Origin: CAZKDV01 sp964551645
Lineage (GTDB): Bacteria > Bacteroidota > Bacteroidia > Bacteroidales > DTU049
DNA length: 10,306 nt
NCBI GenBank assembly: GCA_964551645.1
Contig: CAZKDV010000088.1
Span: 1 to 10,306 of the forward strand
Direction of reading: 5' to 3'
Shown here: positions 1 through 7,145 of the stretch, piece after piece
Numbering within the stretch: position 1 is the stretch's first letter
Layout: each line of letters starts with the position of its first letter
Translations under genes and position numbers: made by a program
The notes under the pieces: generated by a model
Database searches by the model: none
Told to the model about the DNA's origin: nothing
The model's input: the letters and a program-made list of their open reading frames with translations, nothing else

Positions 1-2
1 AT

Positions 3-2315
3 AACTCTCAAATTAACGAAGTTGCTACACCTGCTACCGTAGGCTTAGGCACATATTATGCTTTTTATATCCCTACAGAAAGCTCCTTATGTACGAATCC
101 TACATATTCTGTGGTACAAGTAGTCGAATTTCAAGTAAGTGATCCTGAATATATAATATGTGAGCGTTGTCCTTCAGCCGTATGTAACCCAAATACATAT
201 ATATTATCTGATAATCCAAAATCTATTGAATATGATAATATAGTGTCTTCATATCATTCTACTATATTGAAAGAAGTTAATGGAAATGTAAAAGTATGGG
301 GAGAAAATGCAAATCCAAACCACAATAGGATTATTGATGACAGAAATATTGTTCCTGATGCTCATATTGATCGTGCAATATTAACTCCTATTGATGTAAT
401 ACCAGCAAACGGATTTAATTATTCAGGTAGTATATTGAAGTTTACTGCTGGTAGCAATCATGGTTTTAGTGAGTCTCAATTTGTAATACTAACTACAGAA
501 GGGCTTTATGCGTGGGGGTGGCCTGGCTCAGTTTTATCTGCTGATATTAAAAGTGATGAAAAGTTTGGGAAAGTAGCCATAAATGGCAAATCAGACGGAC
601 TTCCTGTCGGTATTTCGCCATCAGATGTAAAAATGTTGTTTGGTAGTTTTAAAACATTAGCTATTGTTACTTGCATAGGTGAAACCTATGTGTTATCACA
701 AATGGGTAGCAAAAATGGAGATGGAACATCGGAAAGTGCTGCAAATAATAGAATATGGCATAGAGTAAAAACTGGAAGTGGATCAAACGCCTTTCTTAAT
801 GATGTAATTGCTGTTAGAGGAACTCCTTATGCTTTAATTGCACTTACTGCTAATGGAGATATTTACACTTGGGGAACACGCACTTATCTGGGGAACAATA
901 CAAATCCGTCTAATAGAACTTATGCAACAAAAATGACATTGCCATCGGGTGCTACTCCCAAATTAATAGGTATGACAGTGCGTGCTGATTTTGTAGGAGG
1001 AGGGAGAGATAATTTAACATTTCAAGGACACTCATATTATATGTTGAGTATTGACGGTAAATTATATAGCTTAGGTTTTAATAATTTAGGACAACTCGGA
1101 ACTCGCAATTTGACAAATTATAACAGTTGGCAAAGACCTCTGTATCCAAATAATACCAGTATGGATGATATAGCATGGATTAGTCCACAAGAACATGATG
1201 CTACATATCCTGTTATTAATGCTATTAACAATAATGGAGATTTAATTTCGTGGGGTTCAAATGCTGGTGTAATATTAGGTGCAGATGGTTCATATACACA
1301 TCCAATAGTGAATGGACGCGGATTATCATTAGAGGATCGCATATACGCAGTAGAAACAGGAGGTCATACTTCTATTGCTTTTAAAATGTGTTCTAATAAA
1401 TATGGATATTTAGGGCATAAAATTTATGGAAGCATGGGGGACGATTCGTGGGAAGATGATTATGAAAATGAATTTGAATTTGAGCAAACTGCAAAGGTTA
1501 CTCTTTGTGGTGGTTTCTATGCACCTGAAGTAAAAGAAAACATAGTTGAAGTTTGCCCTTTTGCTACTTATGATATTAATGATCTTGTTATGTATAATTC
1601 TATGCCCTTGGGAGCAACAGGAGTGGAATGGTGGACAACAACAGATAAACAAGCTGGAACACGAGTTGCAGACCCTTCAAAAGTTGAAGCAGGAACATAT
1701 TATGTGTTTTGGGGTTTACCTAATAATTCTTGTTGTAATGAAGTAGTGGTTGAACTTAGTGATAGTCCACTTCCCGTTGAATTGTTAGAATTTAAAGCTT
1801 CGCAAAATAATAATTCGATTTTGCTAGAGTGGACTACGGCTTCAGAAGTAAATAATGATTATTTTACTATAGAAAAATCATTAAATGGGAGCAAATGGGA
1901 AGCTATTGGAATAGTTGATGGTTCAGGAACATCGAATGTGATAAATACTTATGCATTTGTGGATAATAATCCTATTAATGGAAGTCAATACTATAGGTTG
2001 AAACAAACAGATTGTAATGGTGCTGTTGAGTGTTTTAATCCAATTTGTGTGAATTACAATCCAACTTCCAAAACAAATATACATATATACCCTAATCCGG
2101 TTATTGATTTTCTTAATCTTAATATTCTAGATGGTATTACTTCCGAAATCAAAAGTGTAATTGTTAGAGATACAAATGGAAAATTATTATTTACTCAAGA
2201 TTTTGTAGAGTCCTTTCTAATAATTGATTTTACATATTTTCTAAGAGGTTTATATTGTCTTCAAGTTTTTAAGAATAATATGTTGATAGAGACCCGAAAA
2301 ATTATTAAAAATTAA
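3..2315 (+). CDS. Secreted RCC1-like propeller protein with T9SS type A sorting domain (5' end outside window)
   Basis: The frame is open from base 3, so the true start lies left of the window; the GTG at 111 is internal. About 770 residues are visible. The first ~35 codons are the tail of an Ig-like module (TPATVGLGTYYAFY). Then come repeats of the RCC1 type, with W/L-G strands near bases 292 (VKVWG), 507 (YAWGW), 685, 861 (IYTWG), 1062 (LYSLGFNNLGQLG) and 1242 (LISWG), spaced 59-72 codons, which fits a beta-propeller. A second Ig-like module (VEAGTYYVFWG, about 1510-1765) follows, then a fibronectin-like linker starting LPVELLEF at 1770. Last is a C-terminal sorting domain from about 2075 (IHIYPNP, ending in a basic strand). 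Known of the family: such C-terminal domains send proteins through the type IX system to the cell surface or medium. The propeller's ligand is unknown; binding or adhesion is only a guess. No catalytic motif was seen. Confidence 0.88.
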   Translation, partial: NSQINEVATPATVGLGTYYAFYIPTESSLCTNPTYSVVQVVEFQVSDPEYIICERCPSAVCNPNTYILSDNPKSIEYDNIVSSYHSTILKEVNGNVKVWGENANPNHNRIIDDRNIVPDAHIDRAILTPIDVIPANGFNYSGSILKFTAGSNHGFSESQFVILTTEGLYAWGWPGSVLSADIKSDEKFGKVAINGKSDGLPVGISPSDVKMLFGSFKTLAIVTCIGETYVLSQMGSKNGDGTSESAANNRIWHRVKTGSGSNAFLNDVIAVRGTPYALIALTANGDIYTWGTRTYLGNNTNPSNRTYATKMTLPSGATPKLIGMTVRADFVGGGRDNLTFQGHSYYMLSIDGKLYSLGFNNLGQLGTRNLTNYNSWQRPLYPNNTSMDDIAWISPQEHDATYPVINAINNNGDLISWGSNAGVILGADGSYTHPIVNGRGLSLEDRIYAVETGGHTSIAFKMCSNKYGYLGHKIYGSMGDDSWEDDYENEFEFEQTAKVTLCGGFYAPEVKENIVEVCPFATYDINDLVMYNSMPLGATGVEWWTTTDKQAGTRVADPSKVEAGTYYVFWGLPNNSCCNEVVVELSDSPLPVELLEFKASQNNNSILLEWTTASEVNNDYFTIEKSLNGSKWEAIGIVDGSGTSNVINTYAFVDNNPINGSQYYRLKQTDCNGAVECFNPICVNYNPTSKTNIHIYPNPVIDFLNLNILDGITSEIKSVIVRDTNGKLLFTQDFVESFLIIDFTYFLRGLYCLQVFKNNMLIETRKIIKN

Positions 2316-2554
2316 TATGCCTTTTGTCTTGAAAGTTTAAAGCGTTATTTTTTTTACCACCCTTGAGCAATTTGAAAAACAAACCAAAATTTGCTCAATT
2401 CCACGAAGAAATTCAGTTATTCATCAGATTTGAGTAAATTGAACTTATTGCTATGAACTACAACATTTTATATTTTAAATTTTATCCGTACAAATATCAT
2501 TGAAAATCAATAGTGTCTTAAATCAAGTTTTATATAAATACACAATTGATTTTT
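2316..2554. other. Gene-free spacer between convergent genes
   Basis: This 239-bp AT-rich stretch separates the stop of the T9SS protein from the stop of coaE on the other strand. No credible ORF or RNA gene is visible. It holds an 8-bp inverted repeat (2363-2398), a T8 run at 2348-2355 with no good hairpin before it, a 5-bp palindrome ATTGA-aaa-TCAAT (2499-2511), and a weak 7-bp stem AAATCAA/TTGATTT (2520-2526 and 2546-2552) followed by Ts on the + strand. The last could serve as a poor terminator for the + strand gene. Confidence 0.6.
2363..2398. repeat. Inverted repeat TTGAGCAA / TTGCTCAA, possible hairpin
   Basis: TTGAGCAA at 2363-2370 pairs perfectly with TTGCTCAA at 2391-2398. With one bulged base the stem extends by three more A/T pairs, leaving a loop of about 13 nt. 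It sits 47 bases past the stop of the secreted protein gene. No T-run follows it on either strand, so it is not a standard intrinsic terminator. It may be an mRNA 3'-end hairpin. A related sequence, TTGAGTAAATTGAA, recurs as a direct copy at 2430-2443 (12 of 14 bases the same as 2363-2376). Confidence 0.4.
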
Positions 2555-3145
2555 TTAGGGTTTTATGGAAGATAAATGTTTATGTATTTTCAATATCTGC
2601 GGTAGTAAAGGTATATTTTCATTATTATCAATAATGAAATCAGATTGAGAAATTTTAGTGTTTTCATTGAGTTGTTTTGATAATCTCAATTCAATTTCTT
2701 CAATATTAAGTTTATCTCGTTTTTGAATTCTTTCAATCCTACTTTTTTTCGTTGCTACTACGGTAATAATATAGTCGCAATAAGAGTCAAATCCACCTTC
2801 AAACAAAACGGCATTTTCCATTATAACATAAGGAACATCTATGAACTTCTTATACCATTCTTGATATTTAGCTTTTACTAACGGATGAATTAGGTCAGTT
2901 AGCTGTTTTAATTTATTAACATCAGAGAAAACTAAAGATGAAAGCATTTTTATTGACAATTGATTGCCCCTCAAAACACTATCGCCAAACATTTTGATTA
3001 CTTCTTTTTGTACGCAATCTTCTTGATATAGGCTTTTTGCCTCAATATCGGCATAAAAAATGGGAATGTTAAGTGTTTCAAATACTTTGGCAACAGTAGT
3101 TTTTCCGCTACCCATATTCCCTGTTAAGCCAACCTGTATAATCAT
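2555..3145 (-). CDS. coaE: Dephospho-CoA kinase
   Basis: CoaE phosphorylates the 3'-hydroxyl of the ribose of dephospho-CoA using ATP, the last step of coenzyme A synthesis, in the cytoplasm. The 196-residue product has the family's usual length. It shows an N-terminal P-loop (GNMGSGKT, residues 9-16), an early acidic substrate-site segment (FYADIEAKSLY), the IHPLV motif, and an arginine-rich lid region (ERIQKRDK followed by an EE...R...Q pattern). The ATG overlaps the stop codon of the upstream symporter as ATGA (bases 3145-3142), so the two are very probably co-transcribed and translationally coupled. No separate promoter is apparent. The gene looks intact, and the identification is secure. 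Confidence 0.96.
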   Translation of the reverse strand: MIIQVGLTGNMGSGKTTVAKVFETLNIPIFYADIEAKSLYQEDCVQKEVIKMFGDSVLRGNQLSIKMLSSLVFSDVNKLKQLTDLIHPLVKAKYQEWYKKFIDVPYVIMENAVLFEGGFDSYCDYIITVVATKKSRIERIQKRDKLNIEEIELRLSKQLNENTKISQSDFIIDNNENIPLLPQILKIHKHLSSIKP

Positions 3146-4602
3146 ATTTTTGTCCGATTTGTTTTTTTAATAACTGAAAACAGAAGAATAGTAGTTATTA
3201 AACCATTAACTATCAATAACTCAAAACCAAATTTGTAACCTCCAAACCAATTGACGCTATTTACATCTAATATGTATGTAATTATTGGCGATGATATTGC
3301 GATAAATGGAACAAATTGTTCTTTTATATTAAATTTTGTGAACATTCCAAATGCAAATAATCCAAGCAAAGGTCCGTAAGTGTATCCTGCAATTTTATAC
3401 ACTTGTTCAATCACGGCATCATTGCTTATTTCTTTAAATAGAACGACAAGCATAAGCAAAAAGAAAGCAATAATAAAATGTACTTTATGTCTAATGTTTG
3501 TTTTTTGTTTTTCTGATTTATATTTTTTATCAATATCAAGTATATCTACAATAAAAGAAGTTGTTAGCGAGGTTACTGTCCCATCAGCGCTAGAATAGGC
3601 AGCAGAAACTAAACCAATGATAAACACTATAGCTGCTATTCCGCCTAATTCATTAATTGCAATTTGTGGAAAAATTAAATCTGTTAATTCGGGCAATTGC
3701 AAATTATTAGCATTAGCATATAAAAACAATGATGCTCCAAGAATTAAAAATGATAGATTAACAAAGAAAAGTACTACACTAAATGTTAGCATGTTTTTTT
3801 GAGCGTCTTTTAGGGTTTTGCAAGTTAAATTTTTTTGCATCATTTCTTGGTCAAGTCCAGTCATCACTATGGTGATGAAAACACCACTTAGAAATTGCTT
3901 TAGCCAGTGTTTTTTGCTATGCCAGTCATAATCAATAACATAAGTGTAGTTACTATTTATAATTTTAGTGCTAAGTTGAGAAAAATTTAAACCTAAATTA
4001 TTGCATATTAAAACTATTATTATTACAACGGCAGCAATCATAAAAGTAGTTTGCAAAGTGTCTGTATAAACTATTGTTTTAATACCACCTTTAAATGTAT
4101 AAAGTAGTATTAGTAATATAAATAGTGTTGCACTAACAATGAAAGGAACGCCTAAATGCTTTAAAATAAAAACATGTAAAATATTAATTACTAAGAACAT
4201 TCTTAAGGAAGAACCGATGCTTCTAGAAATTAGAAACAAAAAAGAACCAGTTTTTCTCGAAAAAAGTCCAAATCTATGATTTAAGTATGTGTATATTGAT
4301 GTTAGATTTAGTTTGTAGTATAATGGAAGTAGTACGAAAGCAATAATTACATATCCGACCACAAAGCCAGCAATCATCATAACATAAGAGAAGCCTGAGT
4401 CACGAACCCAACCGGGAACAGACATAAATGTAACTCCTGATAACGAAGCTCCAATCATACCGTATGCCACTAAGTACCAAGGAGATGAGCGATTTCCACG
4501 CAAATAGGTTTGGTTGTTTGCTTTTCTTGAAGTAAAGTGTGCTATTGTAAATAACAGAATTGAGTAAATTATAAAGAATGAGCCGATAATAAATGGATGC
4601 AT
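3142..4602 (-). CDS. Sodium:solute symporter family (SSS) transporter
   Basis: This is a 486-residue inner-membrane protein with roughly a dozen or more hydrophobic helices, in the size range of the SSS (SLC5-type, LeuT-fold) family. Recognisable signatures are YGMIGASLSGVTFMSVPGW in the first core helix (47-65), GGIKTIVYTDTLQ (172-184), DQEMMQKNL (251-259) and the SSADGTVTSLTTSF helix (337-350). In characterised members the serines/threonines of that last helix help form the Na2 sodium site. The protein is expected to import a small organic solute with sodium; the substrate cannot be read from the sequence, so no symbol is given. It is the first gene of an operon with coaE and is divergent from recR, 68 bp apart. 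The ATG at 4602 follows an A-rich leader. Confidence 0.92.
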   Translation of the reverse strand: MHPFIIGSFFIIYSILLFTIAHFTSRKANNQTYLRGNRSSPWYLVAYGMIGASLSGVTFMSVPGWVRDSGFSYVMMIAGFVVGYVIIAFVLLPLYYKLNLTSIYTYLNHRFGLFSRKTGSFLFLISRSIGSSLRMFLVINILHVFILKHLGVPFIVSATLFILLILLYTFKGGIKTIVYTDTLQTTFMIAAVVIIIVLICNNLGLNFSQLSTKIINSNYTYVIDYDWHSKKHWLKQFLSGVFITIVMTGLDQEMMQKNLTCKTLKDAQKNMLTFSVVLFFVNLSFLILGASLFLYANANNLQLPELTDLIFPQIAINELGGIAAIVFIIGLVSAAYSSADGTVTSLTTSFIVDILDIDKKYKSEKQKTNIRHKVHFIIAFFLLMLVVLFKEISNDAVIEQVYKIAGYTYGPLLGLFAFGMFTKFNIKEQFVPFIAISSPIITYILDVNSVNWFGGYKFGFELLIVNGLITTILLFSVIKKTNRTKI

Positions 4603-4610
4603 ATTTTTTT

Positions 4611-4642
4611 ATTGAAAATCTAAAAACCTTTGTTTAATTTTG
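4611..4642 (+). promoter_or_regulatory. Candidate Bacteroidota-type promoter for recR
   Basis: A TAATTTTG at 4635-4642 matches the -7 consensus TAnnTTTG. A TTG at 4612-4614 lies 20 bp upstream, the expected spacing for the -33 element. Transcription would start near 4649, giving a leader of about 22 nt before the recR start codon at 4671. This is inferred from consensus only. Confidence 0.5.
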
Positions 4643-4646
4643 CATA

Positions 4647-4654
4647 CAAAAGTA
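4647..4654 (-). promoter_or_regulatory. Candidate -7 element for the symporter-coaE operon
   Basis: On the minus strand, bases 4654-4647 read TACTTTTG, a match to TAnnTTTG. Transcription would start near 4640, about 38 nt before the symporter ATG at 4602. I found no convincing -33 element at 19-21 bp, the nearest TTTG being about 29 bp away inside recR. The element is the near mirror image of the recR -7 element, 4 bp away. Confidence 0.4.
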
Positions 4655-4670
4655 CTAATAAAAATTATTT

Positions 4671-5294
4671 GTGAATATTCCATCAAAGTTAATTGAGTCT
4701 GCTGTTAATGAACTCTCTAAGTTGCCCGGAGTTGGCAAAAGAACAGCACTCCGATTTGTATTGCATCTGCTTAAACACGATGAACGCCATACTGATATTT
4801 TAGCCGAAAGTTTGGTGAATCTTAAAAAGAATATCAAATTGTGCAAGTATTGTTTTTCCTTATCTGATGATGATGTTTGCTTTGTTTGCTCACATTCTGA
4901 TCGTTCACACAACACTATTTGTATTGTTGAGGATATACGAGATGTTATGTCTATTGAAAACACAAATCAATTCAAAGGAGTATATCATGTTTTGGGTGGC
5001 TTAATTTCTCCTTTAGATGGTATTGGTCCTGAAAAATTAAAAATAAAAGAATTGTTAAATAGAATAGATACTAATGAAATAGATGAGTTGATATTTGCTT
5101 TGCCTGCCACTATTGAAGGAGATACAACAGCTTTTTACATATACAAGCAAATTCAGAAATATTCTGTTCAAGTTAGTACATTGGCAAAAGGAATTGCCGT
5201 TGGCGACCAACTTGAATATGCTGATGAAATCACTTTGGGGCGTTCTTTAATGAGCCGAATCCCTTACGAAACTAGTTTGGTGAAAACTCATTAA
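4671..5294 (+). CDS. recR: Recombination mediator protein RecR
   Basis: RecR acts with RecO (and RecF) to load RecA on SSB-coated single-stranded DNA during gap and break repair. The 207-residue product has the normal length and domain order: a helix-hairpin-helix (LSKLPGVGKRTALR, residues 15-28), a four-cysteine zinc finger (C58, C61, C70, C73), a Toprim domain beginning ICIVEDIRDV near residue 83, and the C-terminal LGRSLMSRIPYE segment. The start is GTG. It is chosen because the family typically begins only a few residues before the PSKLIE segment, which here is residues 4-9, and because a promoter-like element lies just upstream. It is divergent from the symporter operon, and an AT-rich terminator hairpin follows it, so it is probably monocistronic. 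Confidence 0.96.
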   Translation: MNIPSKLIESAVNELSKLPGVGKRTALRFVLHLLKHDERHTDILAESLVNLKKNIKLCKYCFSLSDDDVCFVCSHSDRSHNTICIVEDIRDVMSIENTNQFKGVYHVLGGLISPLDGIGPEKLKIKELLNRIDTNEIDELIFALPATIEGDTTAFYIYKQIQKYSVQVSTLAKGIAVGDQLEYADEITLGRSLMSRIPYETSLVKTH

Positions 5295-5302
5295 TTTGTT
5301 AG

Positions 5303-5413
5303 ATTACAAATAATTTTAAATCTTTTTCATGTTTAAGAATATCAAAATAATGATATTGTTTTTTTTATTTTGACTAAAATTAAATTGGAATTAAATAGAT
5401 AATTATTTGTAAT
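5303..5413. repeat. Perfect 13-bp inverted repeat bracketing the recR-hydG spacer
   Basis: ATTACAAATAATT at 5303-5315 is the exact reverse complement of AATTATTTGTAAT at 5401-5413. The 85-bp interior contains the recR terminator hairpin and the candidate hydG -33 element. The right arm overlaps the first bases of the hydG -7 element (5410-5417). No target-site duplication is apparent outside the arms. Possible roles are paired binding sites for a regulator, or a small inverted-repeat element. The sequence shows the symmetry, not the function. Confidence 0.55.
5338..5366 (+). terminator. AT-rich intrinsic terminator after recR
   Basis: AATATCA (5338-5344) and TGATATT (5351-5357) form a perfect 7-bp stem with a 6-nt loop. 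One G and then eight Ts (5359-5366) follow. It starts 44 bp past the recR stop and lies upstream of the hydG promoter candidate. The stem is weak because it has a single GC pair, but the T-run and position support a terminator. Confidence 0.5.
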
Positions 5414-5417
5414 TTTG
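5385..5417 (+). promoter_or_regulatory. Candidate Bacteroidota-type promoter for hydG
   Basis: TAATTTTG at 5410-5417 matches the -7 consensus TAnnTTTG and is identical to the recR candidate. A TTG at 5385-5387 lies 22 bp upstream, slightly long for the -33 spacing. Transcription would start near 5424, 12 nt before the ATG at 5436. A TTG start codon at 5415 would lie inside this element, which argues for the ATG. Confidence 0.5.
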
Positions 5418-5435
5418 ACAAAAAACATATTTATT

Positions 5436-6863
5436 ATGAAATTTTATCCCGAACAATGTAAGATAGAAGATAAACGAATGTTACCATTCATAGACTCTGA
5501 TGAACTTCACGATATTCTAAAACAAAACAAATCTGAAAAAGAAAAAGTTAGAGCAATAATTCAAAAATCACTTAATAAAGAAAGGCTTACGCTTGCCGAA
5601 ACGGCTGTTTTATTAAATACTGAAGATCATGAGCTTATTCAAGAAATTAAAGAAGGCGCAAAAACACTAAAAGAACGAGTATATGGTAATCGTATTGTAT
5701 TATTTGCTCCTTTGTATATAGGAAATAAATGTTCAAATAACTGTTCGTATTGTGGTTTTAAAGCGAGCAATACCAAAGCACTTCGCAAAACTCTTGCAGA
5801 TGATGAAATTATCAAAGAAATAGAAGCATTAGAAGATAATGGACAAAAGAGGTTGATTTTAGTATATGGCGAGCATCGAGAATATTCAGCTGAATATATT
5901 GCACACACAGTGCGTTTGGCTTATAGTGTTAAAAAAGGGCAAGGTGAAATTCGTCGAGTAAATATTAATGCTGCACCATTTGACATTGAAGGTTTTAGAA
6001 TTGTTAAAGACGCAGGAATAGGAACATATCAAGTTTTTCAGGAAACATATCATCCTGAAACATATAAAAAATATCATCTTTCGGGGAAAAAAGCTGATTT
6101 TAATTGGCGTTTAACTGCGTTTGATAGAGCACAAGAAGCAGGAATTGATGATTGCGGTATTGGAGTATTGTTCGGACTGTATGATTGGAAATACGAAGTA
6201 TTAGCTTTAGTTAGACATACTAACCATCTTGAAGCAGTCTATAATGTCGGACCTCATACTATATCTTTTCCACGAATTAAAGATGCCTCTGAAATGTTGG
6301 TTGATCATAAGTATATCGTAAATGATGATGAATTCGTTAGATTAATTGCTATATTGAGGCTGGCAGTCCCTTATACAGGTTTAATACTAACTGCTCGAGA
6401 AAATGCTCAAGTAAGAAAAGAAGTTATGAGTTTTGGTGTTTCGCAAATTGACGGTGGAACAAAATTAGAAATTGGAAGCTACTCTCAAACACAAAATGAA
6501 CAACAAGACTTAAATAAAGAGCAATTTTCAATATCTGATACGCGTTCACTTAATGAAATAATTAACGAACTACTTAATGATGGTTATGTGCCCTCATTTT
6601 GTACTGCTTGTTATAGAAAAGGAAGAACAGGAGAACATTTTATGGAGTTTTCTGTACCCGGATTTATTAAAAGATATTGTACTCCAAATGCTTTGTTAAC
6701 CTTAGCTGAATATTTAATTGATTATGCAACTCCTGATGTCCAAGAAAAGGGTTGGCAAGTAATTCAAAGTAATTTGAAAAATGTTGAAAGTGAAGACTTA
6801 CAAAAGGATATCTTGAAGAAAATTGAAGAAATGAAACAAGGGAAAAGAGATTTATATTATTAA
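5436..6863 (+). CDS. hydG: [FeFe] hydrogenase H-cluster radical SAM maturase HydG
   Basis: HydG cleaves tyrosine with a radical SAM cluster, releasing p-cresol, and builds the CO- and cyanide-ligated iron unit used for the hydrogenase H-cluster. Two diagnostic motifs are present. CX3CX2C (C99, C103, C106 counting from the ATG at 5436) binds the radical SAM cluster. CX2CX22C (C389, C392, C415) near the C-terminus binds the second cluster and separates HydG from its relative ThiH. At 475 residues the length fits. The frame continues upstream to a TTG at 5415, but the ATG is preferred because that TTG lies within the promoter. It leads an operon with two TM1266-type genes, 12 nt downstream. The partner maturases HydE and HydF and the hydrogenase are not in the window. 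Identification is secure; expression under anaerobic conditions is inference. Confidence 0.95.
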   Translation: MKFYPEQCKIEDKRMLPFIDSDELHDILKQNKSEKEKVRAIIQKSLNKERLTLAETAVLLNTEDHELIQEIKEGAKTLKERVYGNRIVLFAPLYIGNKCSNNCSYCGFKASNTKALRKTLADDEIIKEIEALEDNGQKRLILVYGEHREYSAEYIAHTVRLAYSVKKGQGEIRRVNINAAPFDIEGFRIVKDAGIGTYQVFQETYHPETYKKYHLSGKKADFNWRLTAFDRAQEAGIDDCGIGVLFGLYDWKYEVLALVRHTNHLEAVYNVGPHTISFPRIKDASEMLVDHKYIVNDDEFVRLIAILRLAVPYTGLILTARENAQVRKEVMSFGVSQIDGGTKLEIGSYSQTQNEQQDLNKEQFSISDTRSLNEIINELLNDGYVPSFCTACYRKGRTGEHFMEFSVPGFIKRYCTPNALLTLAEYLIDYATPDVQEKGWQVIQSNLKNVESEDLQKDILKKIEEMKQGKRDLYY

Positions 6864-6875
6864 AAAACTCATCTT

Positions 6876-7133
6876 ATGACAAATATCAAAATTATAGGTA
6901 TCTTAATAAAAGATCGCATTAAAGAAGCTGGCAAAGTACAAAAAGCGATGACCGATTTTGCTCATATCATTGAAACTAGAATGGGTTTTCACGAAGTTTC
7001 AGAATTAAAGTGTAGTAGAATTGGGTTCATAACTCTTCATTTAAGAGGTGAACAAAGCGAATGGGATAAGTTTGATGAAGTACTTTCAGCAATAGGCGGA
7101 ATAGAAGTAAAAACAATACAATTTAACTATTAA
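6876..7133 (+). CDS. TM1266-family putative iron-only hydrogenase system regulator, copy A
   Basis: An 85-residue cytoplasmic protein. The predicted order strand-helix-strand-strand-helix-strand (strands IKIIGILI, GFITLHLRG and IEVKTIQF) is that of a small ferredoxin-like/ACT-like domain and fits the TM1266 family. Such genes are repeatedly found beside HydE, HydF and HydG and are called putative iron-only hydrogenase system regulators; their biochemical action is not established to my knowledge. The signature TRMGFH occupies residues 34-39. No DNA-binding helix-turn-helix and no cysteine metal motif is seen; the single Cys is C46. The gene follows hydG by 12 nt and precedes its own paralogue by 12 nt, so it is translated from the hydG transcript. 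Family membership rests on sequence pattern plus context. Confidence 0.78.
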   Translation: MTNIKIIGILIKDRIKEAGKVQKAMTDFAHIIETRMGFHEVSELKCSRIGFITLHLRGEQSEWDKFDEVLSAIGGIEVKTIQFNY

Positions 7134-7145
7134 AAAACAAAAGCA

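Noticed and set aside
111..113. GTG at 111 as the start of the secreted protein
   Set aside because: The frame is open back to base 3 and encodes recognisable Ig-like module sequence, so the gene begins outside the window.
1118..1746. Short ORFs inside the secreted protein gene (minus 1118-1342 and 1410-1652, plus 1546-1746)
   Set aside because: They overlap a well-supported coding frame, have low-complexity or unfamily-like products and no start context. They are shadows.
2520..2556. Stem AAATCAA/TTGATTT followed by Ts as a terminator for the secreted protein gene
   Set aside because: The stem is only 7 bp and nearly all A/T, the loop is 19 nt, and it lies about 200 bp past the stop codon. 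It is mentioned in the spacer entry but not called.
3380..3802. Plus-strand ORFs opposite the symporter (3380-3598, 3617-3802)
   Set aside because: They lie antisense to conserved transmembrane coding sequence and show no domain pattern.
4655..4963. Minus-strand ORF opposite recR
   Set aside because: It is antisense to the conserved HhH and zinc-finger coding region. Its product has no recognisable pattern.
5303..5413. Calling the 13-bp inverted repeat a MITE
   Set aside because: No target-site duplication flanks the arms and only one copy is visible, so it is reported only as an inverted repeat.
5639..6077. Minus-strand ORFs opposite hydG
   Set aside because: They are mirror images of the HydG radical SAM coding region and have no independent support.
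5415..6863. Thiazole synthase ThiH or biotin synthase-like enzyme instead of HydG
   Set aside because: The C-terminal CX2CX22C motif is specific to HydG, and TM1266-type genes follow directly.
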